A DNA stretch of 6,435 nt from Gallionellaceae bacterium (GTDB lineage: Bacteria; Pseudomonadota; Gammaproteobacteria; Burkholderiales; Gallionellaceae): NCBI GenBank assembly GCA_031277195.1, contig JAITMU010000204.1, positions 1-6,435 on the forward strand, read 5' to 3'. Both the position numbers and the translations under genes were made by a program. Below, one piece after another: positions 1 to 6,192 of this stretch; position 1 is the stretch's first letter, and the number at the start of each line of letters is the position of its first letter. A model generated the notes under the pieces. That model was not told where the DNA came from, made no database searches, and worked only from the letters and a program-made list of their open reading frames with translations.

Positions 1-260
1 CCACCGAGGTCGATGAAGAAGCCCTCGGTAAACTCGCCGCTGGCGCGCAATCCGCCGATGTGCGGTTGCATGTGCTGATCGACGCGCGCGACGGTCGGCT
101 GACGGGCGAACGCATCCGCGAACAGGTGCCGGAATGGCGCGAGGCGAGTATCTGGTTCTGCGGGCCGGCAGGTTTTGCCGAAGCCTTGAAGCGCGATTTC
201 GCCGCACAGGGTTTTCCGGTGGAGGCGCGCTTTCATCAGGAACTTTTTGCGATGCGCTAG
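1..260 (+). CDS. C-terminal fragment of a ferric-reductase-like NAD(P)H:flavin oxidoreductase
   Basis: This is the 3' end of a gene that begins before the window; codons are in frame from base 3 and end at TAG 258-260, leaving 85 residues. The visible part matches the last half of a ferredoxin-reductase-type NAD(P)H-binding domain. It contains a DGRLTGERI segment (residues about 30-38 of the fragment), then WFCGPAGF (51-58), where the CGP triplet lies by the nicotinamide in this superfamily, and a closing RFHQELFAMR (76-85). An FHxExFxMR-like terminus is typical of ferric-reductase-like membrane flavoproteins that carry a heme-binding transmembrane half followed by FAD and NAD(P)H domains. 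The membrane part, if present, lies outside the window, so a soluble reductase is also possible. The stop overlaps the stop of the convergent minus-strand gene within one CTAG. Confidence 0.75.
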   Translation, partial: TEVDEEALGKLAAGAQSADVRLHVLIDARDGRLTGERIREQVPEWREASIWFCGPAGFAEALKRDFAAQGFPVEARFHQELFAMR

Positions 261-871
261 GGACTCTCTGACGATTCAGGCTGCCGCAACAATTCCTCCA
301 CTGCTGCCACATCCGCATGCGTTTCCGGTTTGCGACTGCCGCTGTGTCGCGCGCTGGCCGGCAGCACGACAATGTGAATCTGCGCGCCTGAATCGCCCGT
401 GAGCGCATAGCTCGGCACGATTTCCTGATGGCCGTTGATCTGCGCCTTCCATTCTCCGTCTTCAAACTCGATGCCGTGCTTGAGCAAAAACAGCAGCACG
501 GCTTTGGCGTCGTCGCTGTACAGCATCAGGTTGATGTCGGAATGCTCGCCCGCCGTGCCGCTCAACACCGAGCCGGTGAGGTAGGGATGAAAAGGCTCCA
601 GCAGGCGCATCGCCGCCAGCGCGTCCTCGCGCAACTGGCGCAACATGCCGGGGTGGCTGTCGCGCTGATACAGCGCCCGGTAGCTGTGCAGCGCGTCATC
701 GACTTCCTGATTGCTGGGCAGATGCTGCGTGTCCGACGCGCCGAGTTGTCGCGCCGCCTTGCGTTTGGCGAACGCGTGGTCGGTGATGCCGTCCTCGGCC
801 ATCAGGCGCGCAGCATGATGCGCGAGCTGTTCACGCATCAGATCGCGCCGCAGTGAGTGATTTTTGCTCAT
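257..871 (-). CDS. Nucleotidyltransferase-fold conserved protein, possibly catalytically altered
   Basis: A protein of about 204 residues. The first half (1-95) is rich in charged and Ala residues and looks helical. Residues 99-115 read TGSVLSGTAGEHSDINL, which resembles the GS...D-x-D signature of the polymerase-beta-type nucleotidyltransferase fold. D112 is present, but the second carboxylate position is Asn (N114). The strand at 163-169 (AQIHIVV), where a third Asp often sits, has His. The protein may therefore not transfer nucleotides, or may use another metal arrangement. I recall similar hypothetical proteins in betaproteobacteria, sometimes under unrelated names; substrate and role are unknown. 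I chose the ATG at 869-871 (MSKNHS...). A TTG at 884-886 would add five residues and overlap the mrcA stop as TTGA. Neither start has a clear Shine-Dalgarno, so expression probably depends on coupling to mrcA just upstream. The stop is TAG 257-259. Confidence 0.7.
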   Translation of the reverse strand: MSKNHSLRRDLMREQLAHHAARLMAEDGITDHAFAKRKAARQLGASDTQHLPSNQEVDDALHSYRALYQRDSHPGMLRQLREDALAAMRLLEPFHPYLTGSVLSGTAGEHSDINLMLYSDDAKAVLLFLLKHGIEFEDGEWKAQINGHQEIVPSYALTGDSGAQIHIVVLPASARHSGSRKPETHADVAAVEELLRQPESSESP

Positions 872-882
872 GTTCGCCAGGT

Positions 883-3177
883 TCAAAAGAACGGCAGAAG
901 GTCTTCGAGAAATGAAGGCGTCGGCGCGGTTGCAGGCAGGTTTTCCTTGTAGAAATATTCCGTGATCGAGCCATCCGATTCGCGCAGGCCTTGCTCGTTG
1001 ATTTGTGCGGCAATCATGTTTTCCGGCATGGTGTAAGCCGCCTGGGGCACATCGCGCAGCGCTTCCTTCATGTAGCTGACCCAGATGGGCAGCGCAGCGC
1101 CCGCGCCGGTTTCCTGGCCGCCCAGGCTGCGAGGCGTGTCAAAACCGATCCAGGCAACCCCCACGAGCGTCGGCTGAAAGCCGCAGAACCAAGCGTCCCG
1201 CGAATCGCTGGTGGTGCCGGTTTTACCAGCCAGATCAGGGCGACCCAGTTGCAGCGCGCGGGTTGCGGTTCCTCCGCGCACCACGTCCTGCATCATGGTG
1301 ACCATCGTGTAGGCGTTACGCACGTCGATCACCTGCTCGGCGTTTTTGCCAGCGATGGACGGGGCGGCCTTGCTCAGCACAGTGCCCCTGGCATCTTCGA
1401 TGCGGTCGATGAAATACGGCGTGACGAGAAAGCCGCCATTGGCGAAAACCGCGTAGCCGCGCGCCATTTGCATCGGCGTGACCGAACCTGCGCCCAGCGC
1501 CATGGTGAGATAGGGCGGGTGACGCTCGGAGTCGAAACCGAATTTGGCCAGATAGTCCTGCGCGTATTGCGGTGTGATGGCCTGCAGGATGCGGATGGAG
1601 ACCAGGTTTTTTGATTTCATCAGCGCGGTGCGCATGCGCATCGGCCCGTCGTATTTGCCGTCGAAATTCTTGGGTTCCCAGGCTTCGCTGCCGGTCTCCT
1701 CAGCGGTGAATGACAGCGGCGCGTCGTTGATGAGGGTGGCCGGCGTGTAGCCTTTTTCCAGCGCGGCGGAATAGATGAACGGTTTGATGCTGGAACCGGG
1801 CTGACGCCAGGCCTGGGTGACGTGGTTGAACTGGTTGTGGTTGAAGTCAAAGCCGCCGATCAAGGCATGAATGGCGCCGTTGCCCGGATCGAGCGAAACC
1901 AGCGCGGCTTCCACCTGCGGCATCTGCACAATCTGCCAAACGCCTTTGTCATCCCGCTGGATGCGGATGATGGAGCCGGTGCGGATGCGTTTGGCCAGCG
2001 GCGTTTTTTCGCTCAAGGCGCGCTGGGCGAACTTCAATCCGGCACCTCGTATTTCAACCGTTTGCCCGCCCTTGCGATAGACCTGAACGAGCGTGGGACT
2101 GGCCTTTTGCACAATGGCGGGGATCAAATCGCCATCATCGTTGACATTCTGCAGCGCGTCTTCCATGCCCTCCTCGCTGCCGCCGTGGGTGATCGGGTCG
2201 ACGTAGCCTTCCGGGCCGCGATAGTCGTGGCGCTGGTCGTAATCCAGCACGCCCTTGCGCACCGCCATGTAAGCCGCCGCCTGATCCGTGGAGCGGATGG
2301 TGGTGTAAACCTTGAGTCCCTGCGTGTAAGTCGCTTCGCCGTAACGCTGGTACACCATTTGTCGCACCATCTCGGCGAGGTAATCGGCCTTGACCGGAAA
2401 TTCCTGGCTGATGTTGCCATGTCGAACGATGATGGGCGCTTTTTGCGCATCCTCGAATTGCTGGATGCTGATGTAGTGCAGTTCGTGCATCCGCCGCAGC
2501 ACATACATCTGGCGCTGTTTCGCGCGCTTGGGGTTGACGATGGGATTGAAACTGCTGGGCGCTTTGGGCAGACCGGCCAGCATGGCCATCTCGGCAATGC
2601 TGAGTTGATCCAGATTCTTGCCGAAATAAACCTGTCCGGCGGCGGCGAAGCCGTAAGAACGCTGCCCCAGGTAAATCTGGTTGAAATAAAGCTGGAGGAT
2701 TTCATCCTTGCTCAGATTGTGTTCGATTTTCAGCGAGAGCAATACCTCGTTGAACTTGCGCGTCATGGTTTTTTCGCTGGACAGGAAAAAATTGCGCGCC
2801 ACCTGCATGGTGATCGTGCTGGCGCCCTGCTTCGCGCCGCCGGAGGTGAAATTGGAATAGGTTGCGCGCAGCACGCCCATGTAATCCACGCCGCCGTGCT
2901 CGTAAAAGCGATCATCTTCGGCGGCAAGAATCGCTTTTTTCATCAGCTCCGGCACGTCGTCGATTTTGACCAGCGCGCGGTGTTCTTCGCCGAATTCGCC
3001 GATCAGCACGCCGTCCGCGCTATAAACGCGCAACGGAACCTTGGGACGGTAGTCGGTCAGCGTTTCCAGCGAGGGCAATGTGGGGTAGGTCAGCGCGATT
3101 GCGAAAAAAAGCAGCAACGCAGGAATGGCCATGACAAGCAGAGCCAGAGCCGAATAAAACCACCAGCGAGAAGTCAT
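883..3177 (-). CDS. mrcA: Penicillin-binding protein 1A, bifunctional peptidoglycan glycosyltransferase/transpeptidase
   Basis: A 764-residue class A PBP that polymerises lipid II into glycan strands and cross-links the stem peptides in the periplasm. A five-residue cytoplasmic tail precedes one membrane anchor (about 6-30). The GT51 glycosyltransferase domain (about 50-235) has the EDDRFYEHGG motif with catalytic E87, GASTITMQ (118-125), the RKFNE motif with second catalytic E144, and LYFNQIYLG (163-171). A linker/OB-like region (about 290-415) follows. The transpeptidase domain (about 420-700) has SxxK as SSIK (nucleophile S462, K465), SxN as SKN (522-524) and KTG at 652-654. All catalytic motifs are intact. 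It is shorter than E. coli PBP1A (850 residues), and the tail ends in LPFF. The ATG at 3175-3177 has no strong Shine-Dalgarno, but the anchor starts straight after it. It is divergent from aroK and probably leads a two-gene transcript with the downstream nucleotidyltransferase-like gene. Confidence 0.97.
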   Translation of the reverse strand: MTSRWWFYSALALLVMAIPALLLFFAIALTYPTLPSLETLTDYRPKVPLRVYSADGVLIGEFGEEHRALVKIDDVPELMKKAILAAEDDRFYEHGGVDYMGVLRATYSNFTSGGAKQGASTITMQVARNFFLSSEKTMTRKFNEVLLSLKIEHNLSKDEILQLYFNQIYLGQRSYGFAAAGQVYFGKNLDQLSIAEMAMLAGLPKAPSSFNPIVNPKRAKQRQMYVLRRMHELHYISIQQFEDAQKAPIIVRHGNISQEFPVKADYLAEMVRQMVYQRYGEATYTQGLKVYTTIRSTDQAAAYMAVRKGVLDYDQRHDYRGPEGYVDPITHGGSEEGMEDALQNVNDDGDLIPAIVQKASPTLVQVYRKGGQTVEIRGAGLKFAQRALSEKTPLAKRIRTGSIIRIQRDDKGVWQIVQMPQVEAALVSLDPGNGAIHALIGGFDFNHNQFNHVTQAWRQPGSSIKPFIYSAALEKGYTPATLINDAPLSFTAEETGSEAWEPKNFDGKYDGPMRMRTALMKSKNLVSIRILQAITPQYAQDYLAKFGFDSERHPPYLTMALGAGSVTPMQMARGYAVFANGGFLVTPYFIDRIEDARGTVLSKAAPSIAGKNAEQVIDVRNAYTMVTMMQDVVRGGTATRALQLGRPDLAGKTGTTSDSRDAWFCGFQPTLVGVAWIGFDTPRSLGGQETGAGAALPIWVSYMKEALRDVPQAAYTMPENMIAAQINEQGLRESDGSITEYFYKENLPATAPTPSFLEDLLPFF

Positions 3178-3208
3178 CGTGAGGCGTTTCTGAGTGAACC
3201 AGGACGGG

Positions 3209-3237
3209 ATTATATCGGAGCCTGCGGCGGCTCATAA
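3209..3237 (-). promoter_or_regulatory. Candidate sigma-70 promoter of mrcA
   Basis: On the minus strand a perfect -10 hexamer TATAAT (3214 to 3209) is preceded by a 17-base spacer and a weak -35, TTATGA (3237 to 3232, three of six consensus bases). A start about seven bases downstream would give a leader of roughly 25 bases before the mrcA ATG at 3177. The position and the perfect -10 support the call; it rests on motif reading only. Confidence 0.5.
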
Positions 3238-3238
3238 G

Positions 3239-3266
3239 TTCCTGGCGCAGATTTTTCCGCTACAAT
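3239..3266 (+). promoter_or_regulatory. Candidate promoter of the aroK-aroB-dgt operon
   Basis: TACAAT at 3261-3266 is a five-of-six match to the -10 consensus. A very weak -35-like TTCCTG lies at 3239-3244 (16-base spacer). The start point expected from this -10 falls at about 3273, the A of the aroK ATG, so the mRNA could be leaderless. The -35 regions of this and the mrcA promoter abut back to back around 3237/3239. Confidence 0.35.
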
Positions 3267-3272
3267 CCGCCC

Positions 3273-3842
3273 ATGCAAGCCGTGAGTCCACCCCCTGTTA
3301 AACGTCCGTCCGGAAACGTGTTTCTCGTCGGCATGATGGGTGCGGGGAAGACGACGGTGGGGCGTCTGCTGGCGCAGCAAACGGGGCGCGAGTTTATCGA
3401 TAGCGACGAGGAAATCCAGCGGCGTTGCGGCGTGACCATCGCGCATATTTTCGACGTGGAAGGCGAAGCGGGCTTCCGTCAGCGGGAAACCGGTGTGATT
3501 CGCGATCTGGCGCAGCGCGACAACATCGTGCTGGCGACCGGCGGCGGGGCGGTGTTGGCAGAGCTGAATCGCGAGATACTGCGCGCCAACGGACTGGTGG
3601 TGTATCTGAAAAGCTCGATACATGATCTTTGGGTGCGCACACGCCATGACCGCAATCGCCCGCTGCTGCAAACCAGCGATCCACGCGCCGTATTGCGCGG
3701 CCTGTACGACCGGCGGGATCCCTTGTACACCGAGGTGGCCGATCTGGTGGTGCTGACCGGCAAGCAGAGCGTGAACAGTCTGGTGGCGCAACTGCAGCGG
3801 CAAATAACTTCGCCGACGGGGGGAGCGGAAGATCGCTCGTAG
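3273..3842 (+). CDS. aroK: Shikimate kinase
   Basis: A 189-residue cytoplasmic NMP-kinase-fold enzyme that phosphorylates shikimate to shikimate 3-phosphate with ATP, the fifth step of the chorismate pathway. Visible motifs are Walker A GMMGAGKT (20-27, K26), FIDSD with D43 and D45 (Mg2+ and shikimate binding by family analogy), GFRQRE with R69 (shikimate-binding Arg), the GGG of the Walker-B-like region (90-92), and the lid RTRHDRNRPLL (122-132) with its ATP- and substrate-contacting arginines. The length suits the family, with about a dozen extra N-terminal residues and a short polar C-terminal tail. The ATG at 3273 has no Shine-Dalgarno, and a TACAAT box ends only six bases before it. A GTG at 3282 is an alternative start that keeps all motifs. 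It is the first gene of the operon, 30 bases before the chosen aroB start. Confidence 0.95.
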   Translation: MQAVSPPPVKRPSGNVFLVGMMGAGKTTVGRLLAQQTGREFIDSDEEIQRRCGVTIAHIFDVEGEAGFRQRETGVIRDLAQRDNIVLATGGGAVLAELNREILRANGLVVYLKSSIHDLWVRTRHDRNRPLLQTSDPRAVLRGLYDRRDPLYTEVADLVVLTGKQSVNSLVAQLQRQITSPTGGAEDRS

Positions 3843-3872
3843 CCGCCGGTAATCATCCATTCAATGCACATC

Positions 3873-4961
3873 ATGCAAACACTGACCGTAGGCCTGAACG
3901 AACGCAGCTATCCCATCCACATCGGCGTCAATCTGCTCGACCGTGCCGACCTGCTGCTGCCGCACATTCCGAAAAAGCGCGCCGCCATCGTGAGCAACAC
4001 GACGGTCGCGCCGTTGTACCTCGACCGCCTGCACGCCACGCTGGCGGCGCAGGGCGTGCAGATTATTCCCATCGTGTTGCCGGACGGCGAGGAATACAAA
4101 AACGCCGAAACGCTGAATCTGATTTATGACGCGCTGCTCACGCATCGCTGCGAACGCAGCACGCCGCTGATCGCGCTCGGCGGCGGCGTTGTCGGCGACA
4201 TGACCGGCTATGCGGCGGCGACGTATCTGCGCGGCGTGCCCTTCATCCAGATTCCCACCACGCTGCTGGCGCAGGTCGATTCGTCGGTTGGCGGCAAGAC
4301 CGGCATCAATCACCCGCTCGGCAAAAACATGATCGGCGCGTTCTATCAGCCGCGCGTCGTGCTGGCCGACATCGCCACACTCGACACCCTGCCGGATCGC
4401 GAGCTGCGCGCCGGGGCTGCCGAAGTCATCAAATACGGCCTGATCCGCGACCTGCCGTTTTACGACTGGCTGGAAGAACACATGGAAAAACTGCTGGCGC
4501 GCGACGGCGATGCCTTGCGTTACGCCATCGCCCGCAGTTGCGAGAACAAGGCGGAAGTCGTCGCCGCCGACGAGCGCGAGAGCGGCGAACGCGCGTTGCT
4601 GAATCTCGGTCACACCTTCGGTCATGCGATTGAAACTGGCATGGGCTATGGCGTTTGGCTGCATGGCGAAGGCGTGGCGGCGGGCACAATCATGGCGGCG
4701 GATTTGTCGCTGCGTCTGGGCTGGATCGCCACGGCTGATCTCGTGCGCATCTGCCGTTTGTTCGAGCGCGCCGGTTTGCCGGTGACAGCGCCCGCGCTGG
4801 GCGCGGAGAAATATCTGGAACTGATGGGGCTGGATAAAAAAGTGGAAGGCGGCAGGATGCGCTTCGTCCTGCTGCAATCCATTGGTCGCGCCATCGTGAA
4901 CGGCGACGTGCCGGAAACATTGCTGCGCGAAACGCTGGAGGCTTGTTGCGCCGATGATTGA
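3873..4961 (+). CDS. aroB: 3-dehydroquinate synthase
   Basis: A cytoplasmic NAD+- and divalent-metal-dependent enzyme that converts DAHP to 3-dehydroquinate, the second step of the shikimate pathway. From the chosen ATG it has 362 residues, the same length as E. coli AroB. The metal ligands E184 (GAAEVIKYGL), H247 (LNLGHTFGHA) and H264 (WLHGEGVAAG) fall on the same numbers as the E. coli ligands as I recall them. The NAD-binding GGGVVGD is at 103-109, and the DSSVGGKTGIN substrate/metal region at 136-146. I chose ATG 3873 (MQTLTVGL...) because family members usually begin this way. ATG 3864 would add MHI. No clear Shine-Dalgarno precedes either, so translation may be coupled to aroK. The stop TGA (4959-4961) lies inside the start of dgt, an 8-base overlap. 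Confidence 0.96.
   Translation: MQTLTVGLNERSYPIHIGVNLLDRADLLLPHIPKKRAAIVSNTTVAPLYLDRLHATLAAQGVQIIPIVLPDGEEYKNAETLNLIYDALLTHRCERSTPLIALGGGVVGDMTGYAAATYLRGVPFIQIPTTLLAQVDSSVGGKTGINHPLGKNMIGAFYQPRVVLADIATLDTLPDRELRAGAAEVIKYGLIRDLPFYDWLEEHMEKLLARDGDALRYAIARSCENKAEVVAADERESGERALLNLGHTFGHAIETGMGYGVWLHGEGVAAGTIMAADLSLRLGWIATADLVRICRLFERAGLPVTAPALGAEKYLELMGLDKKVEGGRMRFVLLQSIGRAIVNGDVPETLLRETLEACCADD
4937..4941 (+). promoter_or_regulatory. Probable ribosome binding site of dgt inside aroB
   Basis: GGAGG within the last codons of aroB lies 12 bases before the dgt ATG at 4954. The spacing is on the long side. With the ATG/TGA overlap it fits translational coupling and supports the chosen dgt start. Confidence 0.4.
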
Positions 4962-6075
4962 TCTCGCGCCTTATGCGGTCAGCGAACGCAACACGCGAGG
5001 CCGCGTGGTGGCTGAGGACGCGCCGCATGGCCGCAGCGAATTTCAGCGCGACCGCGACCGCATCATTCATTCCACCGCGTTCCGCCGTCTCGAATATAAA
5101 ACCCAGGTGTTCGTCAATCACGAAGGCGATTTGTTTCGCACGCGCCTCACGCACAGCATCGAAGTCGCGCAGATTGCGCGCTCCGTCGCGCGCCGCCTGC
5201 GCTTGAACGAAGACCTGACCGAGGCGATTTCGCTGGCGCACGATCTTGGCCATACGCCGTTTGGTCACGCCGGACAGGATGCGCTGCATGACTGCATGAG
5301 AGATCACGGCGGTTTTGAGCACAATCTGCAATCGTTGCGCGTGGTCGATCTGCTGGAGGAGCGCTACGCCGCGTTCGACGGATTGAATCTCTGTTTTGAA
5401 ACGCGCGAAGGCATCCTCAAACACTGTTCGGCGGAAAATGCCGCCAAACTCGGCGACGTGGCGGAGCGTTTCCGAAACAAGCAGCGTCCCTCGCTGGAGG
5501 CGCAGATCGCCAATCTCGCCGACGAAATCGCCTACAACAATCACGATGTCGATGACGGCCTGCGCTCCGGTTTGCTCACGCTGGAGCAGCTTGGGGAAGT
5601 GCGGCTGTTCGCGCAGCATCTGAACGCTGTCCGCAATCAGCATCCGCAGTTGCCGGAACGTCGTTTGATTCATGAAACCGTGCGGCGCATGATCAACACG
5701 CTGGTGTCCGACTTGATGCGCGAAACCGAACGCAATATCGCCGCACAAAATCTGCAAACGCTGGATGACGTGCGCGCTGCGCCCGCGCTGGTGGCGTTCA
5801 GCGACACGGTGCGCGAGCAGAGCCGCGAACTGAAATCTTTTTTACACGCGCACCTGTACCGCCATTACCGCGTCATGCGCATGAGCGCGAAAGCGCGCCG
5901 CATCATCCGGGATTTGTTTCATGCGTTCATGGAAGACAAACGATTGCTGCCGCCGCAGTTTCAACGACAGACGGAAGCCGAAAGCGCGCGCGCAGTGGCG
6001 GATTACATTGCGGGGATGACGGATCGGTATGCGATTCGGGAGCATCGGAGGTTGTTTGCGGTGGAGGAGGGCTAA
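4954..6075 (+). CDS. dgt: Deoxyguanosinetriphosphate triphosphohydrolase-like protein (HD domain)
   Basis: A 373-residue cytoplasmic HD-superfamily dNTPase; family members hydrolyse dNTPs to the deoxynucleoside and triphosphate. The N-terminal RDRDRIIHSTAFRRLEYKTQ (32-51) is the characteristic segment of the group. The metal-binding HD residues are H67 (RLTHSIEV), H96-D97 (LAHDLGHTPFGH, 94-105) and D190 (LADEIAYNNHDVDDGL, 188-203). H100 and H105 are also conserved. The length suits the shorter non-enterobacterial Dgt-like proteins rather than the roughly 505-residue E. coli Dgt, so substrate preference may not be dGTP alone. The start ATG overlaps the aroB stop by 8 bases, indicating an operon. 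The last 20 or so codons switch to G-ending codons (GGG, CGG, AGG, GAG), unlike the CGC-rich body. The TAA stop (6073-6075) touches the outer edge of a long inverted repeat. Confidence 0.93.
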   Translation: MIDLAPYAVSERNTRGRVVAEDAPHGRSEFQRDRDRIIHSTAFRRLEYKTQVFVNHEGDLFRTRLTHSIEVAQIARSVARRLRLNEDLTEAISLAHDLGHTPFGHAGQDALHDCMRDHGGFEHNLQSLRVVDLLEERYAAFDGLNLCFETREGILKHCSAENAAKLGDVAERFRNKQRPSLEAQIANLADEIAYNNHDVDDGLRSGLLTLEQLGEVRLFAQHLNAVRNQHPQLPERRLIHETVRRMINTLVSDLMRETERNIAAQNLQTLDDVRAAPALVAFSDTVREQSRELKSFLHAHLYRHYRVMRMSAKARRIIRDLFHAFMEDKRLLPPQFQRQTEAESARAVADYIAGMTDRYAIREHRRLFAVEEG

Positions 6076-6086
6076 AACCTGTTCAC

Positions 6087-6110
6087 CACAGAGACACAGA
6101 GGCACAGAGA
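6087..6110 (+). repeat. Three tandem CACAGAGR octamers, left arm
   Basis: CACAGAGA, CACAGAGG and CACAGAGA follow each other without spacing at 6087-6094, 6095-6102 and 6103-6110. The units differ only in the last purine, so the hairpin arm is itself a short tandem repeat. Confidence 0.9.
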
Positions 6111-6137
6111 AAAACAAACCCAATCGGGAAGCGCCTT

Positions 6138-6161
6138 TCTCTGTGCCTCTGTGTCTCTGTG
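6138..6161 (-). repeat. Three tandem CACAGAGR octamers, right arm (inverted)
   Basis: TCTCTGTG, CCTCTGTG and TCTCTGTG (6138-6145, 6146-6153, 6154-6161) are the exact inverted counterparts of the left-arm units, with the variant unit in the middle of both arms. Confidence 0.9.
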
Positions 6162-6192
6162 GTGAATGGTTTTGGGTTCTGATTTTGCAACA

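Larger units (their letters stand above)
6074..6173. repeat. Long inverted repeat of CACAGAGR octamers (dispersed REP/MITE-like element)
   Basis: The core arms 6082-6112 and 6136-6166 are perfectly complementary over 31 bases, around a 23-base spacer (6113-6135). After a small asymmetric bulge (TG at 6080-6081 against T at 6167), AAAACC (6074-6079) pairs with GGTTTT (6168-6173), extending the stem to 37 pairs. Each arm contains three tandem octamers plus an outer TTCAC. I recognise the 'accacagagacacagag' type of sequence as a non-coding repeat found dispersed in many environmental bacterial genomes; no copy number can be read from this window. It encodes no protein, overlaps the last two bases of dgt, and fills most of the 117 bases between the convergent genes. 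Confidence 0.9.
6074..6173. terminator. Possible bidirectional terminator formed by the inverted repeat
   Basis: The hairpin lies exactly between the ends of dgt (plus) and the dsbC-like gene (minus). The outer AAAACC/GGTTTT pair puts a short T run after the main stem on both strands. The stem is far longer and less GC-dense than a classical intrinsic terminator, and the T run is only four bases. Termination, or 3'-end protection of both mRNAs, is therefore an inference from position and symmetry. Confidence 0.4.

Noticed and set aside
1822..3237. A 471-codon open frame on the plus strand, antisense to mrcA
   Set aside because: It lies opposite a PBP1A with every catalytic motif intact. Long antisense frames are expected in GC-rich coding DNA, and its translation has no recognisable domain.
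3843..3872. Terminator or promoter between aroK and aroB
   Set aside because: The 30 bases have no hairpin with a T run and no convincing -10/-35 pair; the genes read as one operon.
3861..5757. Two long minus-strand open frames (3861-4877 and 4690-5757) opposite aroB and dgt
   Set aside because: They mirror well-supported enzymes, overlap each other, and have low-complexity Arg/Gln/Ala-rich translations without motifs.
5842..6123. A 93-codon minus-strand open frame starting in the inverted repeat, with a 'VPLCLCGE' peptide
   Set aside because: That peptide is the translation of the octamer repeat itself, and the rest is antisense to dgt. Such spurious small ORFs are a common annotation artefact of this repeat type.
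6082..6166. CRISPR-like array
   Set aside because: The octamers are contiguous and the two blocks are inverted, not direct repeats separated by unique spacers; no cas genes are present.
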